DNA from: Dimorphilus gyrociliatus
Lineage: Eukaryota > Annelida > Polychaeta > Dinophilidae
Length of the DNA: 64,000 nucleotides
Reading direction: 5' to 3'
NCBI GenBank assembly: GCA_904063045.1
Contig: CAJFCJ010000005.1
Span: 2,263,167-2,327,166, forward strand
The position numbers and the translations under genes are program-made. The notes below the pieces were generated by a model that saw only the letters and a program-made list of their open reading frames with translations, was not told where the DNA came from and did not search any database. Shown here piece by piece: positions 48,409 to 61,300 of the stretch (positions within the stretch are counted from its first letter, which is position 1; each line of letters starts with the position of its first letter).

Positions 48409-51400
48409 TTAATTCATAATGGACAATAAATCTTCGTCAGGATCGACATAAATTGAGAAACCGTCATCGTCAACTTCATCACCTAATCTATAAATGTGTA
48501 TCATATCGGTATTTTGTCTATCTGGAATTCTGCAATCGTGCTCATGATTAGCGTAGGTTATTCTCTCGAACCACGGATGTTTTAACGCTTTTGATATTTT
48601 CCATCTTTTAAGAGGGTCCCTTTTCATCATATTTCTAATTAAACACTTCGCCCTAGAGGAGACTGTATCAGGTATGTCGAACACTCCTTTTTTAATTGCG
48701 GTGAAGACTTGGATGGGATTTTGACCATTAAATGGATACCTTCCTAAAATAATAGTATACATCATAACACCGCAAGACCATATATCAGCCGCTTGTCCAT
48801 GAAAAGGTTTACCAACTTCCAGAGTTAGAAGTTCTGGACACACATATGCTGGACAGGCTATCTTATCAGCTCTATCTATATTCATTAATTGATCATTATC
48901 AATCACGTTAGCTTCTTCGAGACCTTCCAACCGAATTTTTCGTCTGCAAATTATACAGAAACAAATTAGGAATTTCATCAAAAGATGGCGTTGTACAAAT
49001 TTATAAAATTTTTTGGGGAGTAATGGAAAGAGAGAGAAGGCTGTAAAAGCGGCGCGGATAAAGTAAACTGAAAGAAAGAATGCTAAAAGGAAGTGAGGCA
49101 GGGGGGAGAGGGAAAGGCAACAATATTAGTGAATAAGGGAATAGAAGGGAAGGGGAGGCGGACTGTTGAGTGGAAGGGAAGGGAAAAAGAAAACACCTAG
49201 ATTTTGGATACACAATGCTCTATAGTGCAAGTACCCCAGAAAATAAAGGCATCTAAAGAAATTATCAAAACCTATTAACTTTTTTATGCTTTTTGCTTGA
49301 TTATAAATCTTCACAAGTATATCGCTTATACGGGTTCTTTTTGAACGAGAAATTATTCACAAATATAAACTTTTACTTCTTATACAGTATATCTATATAT
49401 CTACATAAGAAAAAAAGGCAATTTATAATTACAACTACGTTTATCATAACTAGATATAAGCGCTCTTAAATGAGTAAAAATCATTCAAATTCTAATCTTT
49501 TTTAACAAATAACAACCATAATATTTTCATCGATCTTTTATAAATAGGCCATACTTTTTACTTCTGGGTCGTTTAGTTAACAAATGGACTAGTAGTGACA
49601 TTAGTAAAAAATATGCTGCGCAATATTAGCATATATTTACAGGGAGGTGGTGAACATTCTTTAAGCCTATATTAAGCTGACATTATTGGACTTTATAGAG
49701 GCTGACGTTGTGGCACGTAGAAAGTTTTACAGAACACAGATCGATTGTAAAAAGACTGTTTTTATAACGTTATTTTAGAGTTGTTGGCAGATAATACAAC
49801 TACAAGTAAATGTAATTACAGAATCAACCCAGCCCTCATAGGTCAAAGGCAAACCCACAATATATACAGCTGTGTACAAGCAGAAACGAGCGCATGCGCG
49901 TTTTTGACGTCAAACGACGTTGCTGAGCAACGGTATAGGATGGTATTGATGATTTAGCATCCGATTATGCTGTGCTTTTTTTTCTACGCAGGCGTCTATT
50001 CTGCCTACGTTGTTTACGCATAATCGAAAGCGAGGAAAACGTGAAAAAACAGGCTTGACAACCTCAGAATTTAGTTCGAGTGTTACACGTTGGAGTATTA
50101 AAAAGTTAAAGCTACAAAAATCAATGAGGGAGGAAAATAGACTCACTAAGAATAAATAATGTTTAATCAGCAAAACCGAGCATTCAGTTAAAATGGTATT
50201 TTTTTAAAAAAAATATAAAGGAATTTTAGATATTCAACTAAAGTATCCGATGTAGAAAAAAAAAAAAACAAGGGCGTAGATTGTAAGAACTGCGTAGTTC
50301 AATCGTTCATCGAACGCCGATGATTCATTAAGTGCAATCGCTGTGTTCTATTGCATACTACATTTTTCACAATGCTTGCTTACGCAATTCCGTTCCTTAA
50401 GCCTACAACAAAATGTCAAAACTTTTTGAAACAGTTTCGTTATGGTTATGAAACGTTTTAAGAGGTTATTGATGACGACTTCAAATGAATAGAATATTTA
50501 GGATAAAGTTAATATTAAGGAAAATGAGCCATAATCAGGTGCGCGCGTTCTGTCACGTTTTTTCGTCGGTCAGGTGAAAGCGATTGTTGTACCTGATAAT
50601 GGCAACTTATAATCGCCTCGTAGAAAATACCAGTTATAGGACCGAGTGTTACAATGTAGGTCATATTTTTGGGGAATCCTTGAAAACTAAGTTTTTCTAT
50701 GATCAAGGTCGTTAAGCCGAACCTATATTGTTAATATTGATGGTGACGCAATATAAACTGTAGAGATCGAACGATCCTCGAAATAGGAATATATATATAT
50801 ATAGGGATATGAGAAAAAAAAATGATAACTCTCTCTTTCCCAAGAGTTGAGGGAGAAAATAAATAACGAATCACTCTTACCGTTCTTCATCAACAAAAAC
50901 GAATCGTTTCAGTTTCAGATCGCGTAGAGACAAACCGTAGTCGTGACAATGCTGAACTGCTTCGAGAATCTGCCTAAAATAATACATGGCTTCTAGTTCC
51001 CTCAATCTTTTCTTATTTCTAATATAATTATGTAAATCTCCGTAATTCCTGTCGAATATCATATAGCGATATTTATCGTTATTTAAGTCCTTCAATAACT
51101 CTCGTATACGCGCCACGTTTTCATGACAAGTTCGTAAATAGGCTTGAGTATATACTCTTTCCTTTTCTTTCGGTATAATCTGAAGGAGAAAAAGAATGAT
51201 GTCAAATTGAGGAAGAGCTTTTTGTATTTCGTTAACATCTGATGACAGTATTATAGATTAAAATAACTGTATATCTTCCTATTTCTATTTTCTATCTCAC
51301 CTAGTGTAAAATCCGTGTTATATATTGTTAAAAATTACTCACTTTACATATGATTTGTTCTCCAGTTATCCTATCTATGCCTTTACATGTTCTAATTTCG

Positions 51401-51723
51401 CCGTTAAAAGATTGGTCGACCTGCTCGTAAATTTTGTAACGGCCAACATTAATTGGTAAACATTTGTCGTCTGTTATAGTGTTCTTTTCGCTCGAGTTTG
51501 TCACATTTTGACTAAATGAAGGTTCGTTCGAATCGGGAGATGGCGATAGAGATGTCCTTGGAAAACATGGAGCTTGATACTCAATAGTAGGTGTAGGTAC
51601 AGGAGAATTATTCTGAAACTCCTGCTCAACGTGCTCTTCCGTTATTGCGGACGCGGCATGAAAAGCTCCTTGTGTGAGTGGAGGACCTCTATTCCTGATA
51701 TTCGCCTTATTTCGGCTTTGCAT
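48409..51723 (-). CDS. Tribbles pseudokinase
   Basis: Pseudokinase scaffold that brings substrates such as C/EBP to the COP1 ubiquitin ligase and modulates MAPK and AKT signalling. Exons 51343-51723, 50881-51179 and 48409-48943 sum to 1215 nt, 404 residues. The disordered N-terminal 90 residues precede a degenerate kinase fold: the VAIK lysine is retained (QIICK), the HRD motif is LRD (SLRDLKLKRF, as in tribbles), and DFG is replaced by GLE (IRLEGLEEA). The substrate lobe is normal (CPAYVCPEL, ADIWSCGVMMYTIILGRYPF). After it come LKHPWF (the MEK1-binding HPWF element) and DCRIPD, which aligns with the COP1-binding DQ[LIV]VP[DE] motif. Orthology to TRIB1 or TRIB2 rather than TRIB3 is likely. 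The second intron is 1.9 kb and holds a regulatory cluster. Confidence 0.92.
49890..49931. promoter_or_regulatory. NRF1, CRE and X-box cluster in tribbles intron 2
   Basis: GCGCATGCGC (49890-49899, NRF1), TGACGTCA (49905-49912, CRE) and GTTGCTGAGCAAC (49919-49931, perfect inverted repeat with a 1-nt spacer, RFX X-box type) lie within 42 bp. The arrangement resembles a CpG-type promoter core rather than intron filler. It may be an alternative promoter or the promoter of an unseen transcript. Confidence 0.45.
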
Positions 51724-52300
51724 GCTCTCCGTGCCTCAAAATGTTTTTTAGATATATTATTATTTTATAAAAATGAGTCAATTACGTCACGACGTGAAAC
51801 CGAAACGTTTTCAGTCCTCTTGTGAAATTCTTATATTATTAACAAATCACAGATAATACTACAACGTTACGAATAATTGAGGATATTCTTCCATTTTCTC
51901 ACTGAATCCGAACAAAGAACTGAACCACCATACGCTTAACCGCCGACAAATGCGTAATCGTATATACTCGAAGTAAATCACACTAGATGGCGCGTAGACT
52001 GGTGTGGAGAGAATGAGAATTTAGTTGAGTTTTTTTATTTTCTTGAACCCAATCAAGTAAATAATATTTAAAATTTAATTTCAAGCGAAATTCAAAAAAT
52101 TGATTATGCCTTTTTTTTAATTAGTTGCTACAGATGCATCCGTGACAAGACGTGTAAATATCTAGAACTTACAGTTGACCTTGTATCATTCTCTTGGATT
52201 TCCGGTACGTCATTTTGGCTGTCCCTCTTTCTGACTCATTTGGAATATATTACGTATTTGATCTCGAAAATCCCCTATTTTTAAACTATTAAGTCAAAAA
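51724..52300. other. Divergent promoter region of tribbles and NOSIP
   Basis: AT-rich, about 580 bp between divergent start codons. Contains TTACGTCACG at about 51782 (CRE half/variant). No exon recognised. Confidence 0.4.
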
Positions 52301-53262
52301 ATGGGTCGACACGCCCAGAACAACAACGCGAGTTCGGTTTATACGTACCATGAACGCAAGAAGGACTCTAAAATTGGAGGATATGGTGATCAAAAAATTC
52401 GCTTGGGTAAGGATTCCCTCCAAAATTTTGATTGCTGTTGTTTAACGCAGCAAGTATGCAAGAACCCCGTACTCACACCAGATGGTTTTTTGTATGATAA
52501 ACAAGCTATATTAGAGAATATTTTACACCAGAAAAGACAAATTGCCCGTAAACTAAAGGAATATGAAAAGTTAAAAGAGCGAAAAAAGGTTACTTTAACG
52601 AACACGCTAGTTTTTTTCATGACAAGTTGCGCTATCTATCGGTTTTAAAAAAATTATTTCTCGACTAGGTGGAAAAGATTCAAGAAGTTGCTTCAAAATA
52701 CCAAGAGGAAGTCAAGAATTTTGCAGAAAACGAGGGATCAATTATCTCGAAATCATTTAAATCATCGGACAAAGGAAGTACCCCCGACAGCGAATCAATT
52801 TCCAATGTATCCGGTGATAAGAAAAATCATTTGCCGGCATTCTGGGTTCCTTCTAAAGCCCCGTCGGCCAAAATAGCTGAAATCGAAAAGCCTGATGAGA
52901 AGGTACGGTGTCCCATGTCTGGTAAACCTCTTAAGATGAAGAATCTAATTGACATAATCTTTACCGAAATCAAAGATCGCGAGGAAAAGAATGTCGTTTT
53001 AAAAGACGCACGTTACGTTTGTCCTGTCACAAATGACGTTTTAAGTAATAATGTAGCATGTGCAGTTTTAAGAACAAGCGGTCACGTAGTCACTTTGGAG
53101 TGCGTCGAAAAATTAATTAGAAAGGATATGATAAATCCTTTAGATGGTAAAAAATTGACTGAAAAAGACATTATTCCAATGAGAACTTTGGGCGGTGGTT
53201 TCGCCTCAGCCGGAGGTAAAGAATTGCAAGCTAAAAAACAGTATGCATCGATGCAAACTTGA
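52301..53262 (+). CDS. NOSIP: NOSIP, U-box type E3 ligase
   Basis: Nitric-oxide-synthase-interacting protein, an E3 ubiquitin ligase with a split U-box, also found with late spliceosomes. Exons 52301-52588 and 52669-53262 sum to 882 nt, 293 residues (human 301). The N-terminus MGRHAQNNNASSVYTYHERK matches the family, followed by IRLGKDSLQNFDCCCL and NPVLTPDGFLYDKQAILE (U-box first half), then VRCPMSGKPLKMKNL and YVCPVTNDVLSN...TLECVEKLIRKDMINP (second half). The single intron lies after the ERKK motif. Start is the first ATG; high confidence. Confidence 0.96.
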
Positions 53263-55359
53263 TTAACTGAGAAGGCTAAAACTCGACGGTATAGTTTGCA
53301 TAGTAAACACTTTGTTTCAGTTATATATAAAAGATTGCAGTTAGATTTTTATGAAACTTTGTATAATATACTTGGGCCTATTTGTCAACTTATCATACCA
53401 CGCAAAAATTTTAATTATCTATAACCGCAAAAGAAATCAGGCCAGACGAGTTTGATGACCAAAAATAAAAAATATACTACGTCATTGTATATGCCAATAT
53501 GTATATTCTTGTTAATATATAAAATGTTATCATATATTTTTATTGTTTTATTGTTATAACAATATTCTCTACCCTTTAAATATATAAAAAAGGAAGGTGT
53601 AGTGTAAATAAGTTGAAGGGTCAGAAAAATTCCAAAAATGAAAGTAGAAATGTATTGTAAACAGAATAATTTCTTTATTTCTTGTTGTTGATGTAAGATT
53701 ACTTTCATTTTATTGTATTAATAAAACTATTCGATTTAGGATAAAAAAGATATGACGCAATAGAATTTTTGCTTACGCATAATTTATCAGCTTTTTTTTT
53801 TTGTCTATTACTTCTCTCTTTCTCTGTCTGTCTGTCTGTCTCTATTTAGTTTTTGTTTCCTTTGTTTCTCTCTCTCTCTCACGTTTTGTGTCTGTTATTA
53901 TTATGATTATTCTCTATATAATTCACTTTGATTGGATAATTTTAAAACGTTGACAAAACGAAAACAAAGCTAATACGTAATGACTTTTTTCTTTTATTTT
54001 TAGAAATTCTCAATTTATTTCAATTTCTTATCATGTGTTAGTGTAATTCCCCTGCTAGGAATTAACGAATGACTTACTCAAGTAAAGGGCGAGGGGGAAA
54101 AATCGGTAAAAGAAAGCATGCATGAGTAAAAAAGAAGCATAAACGAATAGCTGACTAACAAAAGAAGTAATTTTCGTATTATCAACTATATGGGATTTAG
54201 ATAGTCTAGTTTCTTTTTTTTTTTCTTACTATGTAAATATAGACGAAGATTCGACATTGTTTTTCTCAGTTTTCTTTATTTTTAGTATCTACTCTATTAT
54301 TTCATATTCATCTATTTTTAGAGGGAAATGGGAAAAATAGTAAAGTTCTTTTTCAACTATAGTTTTCTGCTATATTAAGAATAAAGATATTCAAAGTTGA
54401 TAGGCTAAAAAATTATTGGGAAGGAACTAAAAAGGGTATTTGTATTCTCTCTAATCTTTTTATCATACAATTTATTTACATTAGCATCAAATAGTATCTA
54501 TTTAATAAAAAATAATAAGAAAGTACAATATTTAGTTATTTATTATCAAGCATAATAAGCCTTGTCCTTTACTAATTTTTGTTACTAATTCCTAAGTCTA
54601 TAAATAAACCCAGCCTTGATATTTTTCAGAGACGTAATCAATATATATATTCCAAACTTATCTTATTTATTTAAAACAAAGGCTATCTTAGATATCCTTT
54701 TGAAAGGTCTACATAAGCATTTATATCTTCACGTTAAAAAACAATATATTGTATTCTAAGGATAAAGTACCTTAAAGTAATAACAACAAAACAACAACGA
54801 CGACGACGACGACAATAACAGTGATAACATACTTACCAATTTTCATTAATCCCTTCTTAGAGGCAGACTTGAATATGTGTTTTCTATAAACCTAATTCTT
54901 TATAGATTTCAACAGGAGATTTTTTTTTGGTTCTTTTCTATCTTATTCAATACCCTACTGTAAAGCAGCTATGAATATGTATGGCTACTTTTCTATCGGG
55001 ATGACTACAGAATCCGATACGATACGATTGTATTTGTATAATAAAATAGCACAAACTTTACGGGCATCACAGGTTGAATAGCTAAAACATATAAATATTT
55101 AGTAAAAAAAAATAAAAACACATGTAATGTAGATAGAGAGAAAGTGAGAGAGAGAGAGAGAGAGAGGGAGAAAAGGCAAAAACAATATCTTTGCTTTCCA
55201 CATGAAATATTAAATGTATCCAAAATATAGGATAAAAGTATTAATATATAATGTAGTTATATTAAATATAGAGCATAGTATTGACGCTTAGCTAAATGTT
55301 TATCACAATGTAAAACAAATCGAATGTATAGATAAATATTTTAGGTTTCTTTTATTCTC
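53263..55359. other. Convergent 2-kb spacer between NOSIP and the filamin gene
   Basis: AT-rich 3' regions of two convergent genes. CT/GTCT microsatellite at 53813-53882, CAACAACGACGACGACGAC run near 54783-54813, and AG repeat at 55136-55170. No coding exon recognised. Confidence 0.45.
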
Positions 55360-58300
55360 TTACTTTGCCCATGACCTTGGCATTGTATTTGCGTTTCCTA
55401 CCTCATTCGGATGATTCTTAAGATAGGACTGTAACTCGTCGGCTGAATCAAATATTTGAACTTTGAATGGAGAACCAGAAACTTCGTGATTTGACCATCT
55501 AACGTATACCAAATATTCACCAACTTCGGTTGGATGGTATTTGCATATTATAACGCGATCTTTTGGGTTTTCTTTCGACATAGTAACATTAAATGCACCC
55601 TTAGGTCCTCTTACTCGTACCAGTAGTTCACCAGCGCCGGCCCCTGTGGTGTCGACAAGGAATCTCGAAAGGAAGGTTGCCAATATACCATGTTGGATTC
55701 CTGGTCCTGAGACTTTAACCTTTGAGGGGTCGGGAGCACCTTGCACTTTCACTTCGAATGGACTTCCGGGAATATGTTCACCACAGTACTTAACTTGAAG
55801 TATGTGCTTTCCAGCCTCCTGGGTTTTTATTTTAAGCTTAAAAGTTCCATTGTGCTGATCGATGAGGTCACAGTAAGCTACTCTATTTGGTCCCATGCAA
55901 TGAGCCGTTAGTTGTCCCGGTCCGGCCCCCTTCGTATCAATAATAGTCGATATCTCTTTACCGTAGCTAGCGGTTTGCAAACTCCTGGCTGCCAATTGAA
56001 CTTTTTTAGCATCAGACCGTGTTGAAACATTTATCTTAAAGGGTGAACCAACGGCATCTCTATCTCCCCACTTAACGTTTAATAAATAAGCTCCTGGACG
56101 GGATGGAACATAGGAGCATCGATACTTTTGATTACCCAAGGGTGTAACGTTAACATCGACGTGGCTCGTTACGCCAACTATTTTCACATCAGGGGAACCA
56201 GGTCCTGCAGCACTACCGTCAATCTGAAAGAATGCCTCTTGATGAACTGTAGCTTCTTGTAGGCCTCTTCCAGTTAGAATCACTTTTTCCAAATCATCTG
56301 TTGACATCTTATCTGATATGGCAAAACCGGTCAATGGCGAATCAGCTAATTCAATACCGCCCCAAGAGACGCTGATATAATGCTCGCCAGTTTTTTGGGG
56401 TGTGAAACGCACTATTTTGAGGTTTTCATTGATATCCTTAATTTCTACTGGTAATGAACCAGCCGGCCCCCTCACGTCAACAGCTAAACTGGCGGATCCA
56501 GCCCCTGTAACGTCAAATTCTATCTCCTTCGGTTCGTTAATCTTTAAAGCAATTCTAGATCTGGGATCCATATGAGATTGCCATCCACCAGTAACCTCTA
56601 CTTTAGACGGTGAAACAATATTCGGTTTCCAAGGGCTACCGGGCACTTCTTGTCCGTTTAATTTAACTACTACCTGATACGTTCCAACTTCAGCTGGCAC
56701 GTAGGATATGCTATATTTACCATCGGCATGCGGTTCAACATGGCATTTAGCGGCACCGTTAGGACCATCTACTTTTACCAATAATTCACCTTTCTGAGTA
56801 TCTACTTTAAATGTTGCTTGCTTTCCTAAGACACCTTGATAAAGGCCTTCCCCAATTACGGTAACAGCATCACAACCTTTACCCTCTTCCACTTGCATGG
56901 ATATAGGACATCCGGGTACATTTAGACCTCCATACGTTACCTAAACACAATGAGCTGATTAATTAGTAAACACGTAATATTCTGTTATTCTTTAATTACT
57001 TACGTAAATTTTGTAAACACCACTCTGGAAAGCCGTAAAATTGGCAATATAACCGCTATCTGTCTTAATTTGTTCGTAATTGACTTGCTCATTTCTGGGC
57101 GTTGTTATCGTTAATCCCATCTCGGCAAGACCAGCGTCAGCGGTATGTATGGCTATTTGAGCTCTTTGACCAATAGGTATCATATTCGGAACTTCAACTT
57201 TCACTTTATTAGGATCGAATATTTGCACTCTAAAAGGTGTCCCCGCAATATGAACATCGGCGTAACGAACTTCGATAGTGTGTTCCCCAGTGTAAATTGA
57301 CGAATATTCCACTTTATAATTACCATCCGCTTGTAGAGCCAATTTGGCAGGAACTTTCTCTCCATTTGGTGCTAAAATAGGGGTAAAAAGAAAAAAAAGA
57401 ACCAGAATAAGTAATAATTCCCTTTCCTTATGAATATTAATGATATTAAAAGATAAAAAATATTCAATAGAGAGATAGATAAAAGGGGTAAAAGATAAAA
57501 AGAGAGAGATTAAGGGAAGATAGTAAAAGCTTCTTTTATAATATTAATATAGAAAAAAAAAACATCGACATAAAAAAAAAGACATCGATTATAATAAAAA
57601 ACAAATATTAATTCTAAGAAAAAAAATATATGTTAATTAATTAGACGATTAATTAATATGCATAAAAATGAATAAATTAATAAACATAAGTAAGTGTAGT
57701 ATAATTCATTTTTGTTTTTTGATTCTCAGTTGATTTTTTTAATAAAAAAAAAAAAGAAGACTTTTGCTTTTTTGTGATTTTTTGGATATTATTGTGTTAA
57801 CCTTGTACTTTAACTTCTAAATCGACTACGGATATATCGTTGGTGTGACGTTTAATAGACGCCCAAGCAGTTTGATTAGATGCTACAAAATCTGGTGAAG
57901 AAGCGTCGAGTGAAAGAACGTTTCCGGGATCGGCCATGCTGACTTTCTTCGGGCAACCTTTAAAAGAAAAAAAAACCGTTGAGGATTAAATATATAAATA
58001 GAAAAGAAAAAGGGAATCAATTGAAATGATAAAAAAAAAAGGAATTTGTACCAGGTACTTGTATTAAATTGAAGAGGACGTTAATTTCATGGTCTGTTGC
58101 CCTCTGGACTATATAGCGGTATCTATGTTCAGTGTTTGAAATTTTATCTCTAACTGTTCTTATTAATTGATTCGAACAATTAACTTCAACATCTAAATCA
58201 CCGGCTCCTGCTTTACTAGTGTCGACAGTAAAACCAAGTTCGTCTCCGACTTTACCATTTGAATCGATTTTAATAATCTCCACTTTGCTAGCATCGTAAG

Positions 58301-61300
58301 CTGAATAAGTCAACGTAGATCCAGATAAAATTTGTCCGGATGATTCAATGCTGACCGAATAAGTTCCAACAATTGTGGGTACGAATTGGCCGAGGAAAGA
58401 GTTGCCATGCTTATCAACAGAACCCCATTGCTCGATACCTCTTGGATCGACTACTTTGACCTTGATATACGATTGGGAAGAAAATAACGATGGGTCTATA
58501 TTGAAGCTAGCAACTTTTGAAACGGGTACTAGGTTAACATTATTCCAGTTTGAGGCAACAACCGATTCTTCTCCAATTTGACAAAGGAAAGGTGAACCTA
58601 CGACTGGCTCGTTGTTGAAAGTTATAACAATTGAATGAGGCGTATTGTCGCGGGGTATAAATGTGACTTCGTAAATAGCTTCTCCTTTGTCTTCTATTTC
58701 CGTTATGGCTCGAGATTGATTCTCTGATCTTACATCAACCGTCATTGTACCTTCTCCCGCCGCCTGACAATTAACATGAAAGGCAGTTGGCTTTCCGACA
58801 ACACCCGGTCCTATAGAGCCTACTTTTACTTCTCGAACGTCGTATATTTCAGGGTAGAAAGGACATTCGGGTATTGCTACATCGTTAACTTTAATCTCGA
58901 CAACGTGACGTCCAACTACCTTTGGAACGTATTCAACTAGAAAACCGTTCGTCACTTGTTTATAAGAAAGCGAATGTAACTTCTTTCCATCAGGCGAAAT
59001 AATCTCGCAATCGATTTTCGATTTACGTCCATCTTTGGCTGTCGATATCTGTTTTATTTGTTTAATTATTCATTAATTAAGAAAATGATTTAAATAATAA
59101 AAATTATATGTAAATTCGAAAATTACCACAAAGGATGCTGTTCGTTGGACCGCAGCAATTTTCAATCCTTCACCGTAGGCGCTAACCACACTCGAATCAG
59201 TTACTGGACAAGTTAATGGACATCCTTGAATAGCGTGTCCGTTAAATTTAACGCTTATTATATGATTTACAGCAATTTCTGGTGTAAATGTGACAAGAAT
59301 GATACGCGTTTTCTCCACTTTAAAGTCGTTGTGAACATTCTTATCATTCGCTGTTATTTGAATCTCCAAATTACCCTTTCCAGCATTGGTAGGATCTATC
59401 TTAAAACTGGCTTCCTCCCCAACCCTAGCCCCTTCAATTTCGCTTATAATTACTTTAGACGAATCGAACGCTTGTACAACAAACGGACAACCTTGAACAA
59501 GCATATCCGCAAATTTAGCTCTAATATCATGATTACCAACAATAATTGGAGTAAAGAATATTTTGAAGCCAACATCTCTTATCTCCTCAAGTCTTGTATG
59601 TAATTTTCGTCCTTCAGGATCTGTTATTTAATTAAAAGAAAACAAATTATGATTAACTTGTTAATTATGGAATGGGCATTACAGTGAGATGAAAATAAGG
59701 AGAGGAACGTAGTCGGATCAATTTTAATACTATGATTTTTATCCAAAATGTTAACACTAATTAAGGACTAATTACAATGTAAATATCTAGTATATATAGA
59801 TTTATTATATTATTAATTAATTGGTCTTTCTCTTTCTCTCTCTCTCTATCTCTCTCTCTCTCGATCTTTCTCTCTATCTATCTATCTATCTATCTTTCCT
59901 TCTGTTTCTCTGTCGCTGTTATCTTTCTCTATCTGTCGATCTTTCCCTTCCCTTTCCTCCTCTATGCTTCTTTTTCTTTCCTTCTTTCTCTCATTCATTC
60001 TCACTCAATCTCACTCACTCTCTCAGACCTTTTAAGTATCTAGATGAGTTAAAGTAAAGATTTGCTATAGGATTAGGACGGTTTAATTACTTTCTTTTTT
60101 CTATTTTATCTGGGTTAAGGCAACGTTCACAATTTGCTGGAAAGGTTAGCTTTTTAAAAAAACTGCAAGTGCAGTATATTGTATTATTTCCTCCCCATTA
60201 TATAGGCCTATTGTATGGTGTTTTTTTTTTGGCTATTAGCTAAAGTATATGTACAAACCTGTAACAGCAAAGTCGAACAAATCGCTTTTGTATCCAATTG
60301 CTGGTACTTTTAGCGTCAACGACGTCTCTTCATTACATTGTACTAGCTTATTTCCATCAATAGATAGTTTTTCGGCATCGAATACCCTAAATTTGAAAGG
60401 ACTTCCGGTTATATGAACCGAATTAAACGTTACAGATGCTTCGTGAATATCTCCAATATCTGGTGTGAATAGAACTTCAAACTTTTGCAAATCCAGATTT
60501 TGTACTATATTTTTGATATTTCTTCCCTGAACTCCAATTGATATTTGTATGTTTCCTTCTCCAGCGCCTGCAGCATTAACTACAAAGAAAAAAGATGTGA
60601 AGCAGTAAAATAGGAAATATATAAAGGACCATTTTCTTATTACCTATAAAGGAACTTTTCTTTCCAACATAACAATCATTTATTTCGGAAACGGTGATCT
60701 TAGAAGCGTCACTGCACCTGGCCACAAAAGGGCTTCTACGTAGTTCAACACCGCCATATATTATTGATATATGATATTTTCCAACAGTAAAAGGTGTATA
60801 AGTAACTTCAAATCCGGCACTGATGGATCCAGTTAGTTTGTAAGGCAACTGAGTATCATCGGGAGCTGGAAGGTATTAGGGGAAAAAAACAAAGCATAGC
60901 CTACTTTTTCCTTTCTAATTATAAAAAAAAACATAAAGAAAATAGTAACAAGAGCAGAAAAGTAGATAGAATAAAATGGAAAGAGAAATGACTTTGTTAA
61001 GTAAGATAAGAAAAAGTTGATAATATAGGATTTTAATGAGGTAAAATAGCATGAAAAAAGTTGAAAATTTTTTTGTTTTTTTAAAAAAAAACAAAAAATA
61101 TAAATAAAAATATAATAATTTTCTTATTACCGGTTACTGTTACGGATAAATCTGCTTCGCCTGCAGCTGATGCATCGATTTGAAACGTGCTTGGGCTGTT
61201 CACTGTGCAATTCGACAATCCTTCGCCCCTAGCCGATACTCTATTCGTATCTATAACGGGTATGTAGACGGGACACCTGGGAACTCTTTCATCGTTAAAG

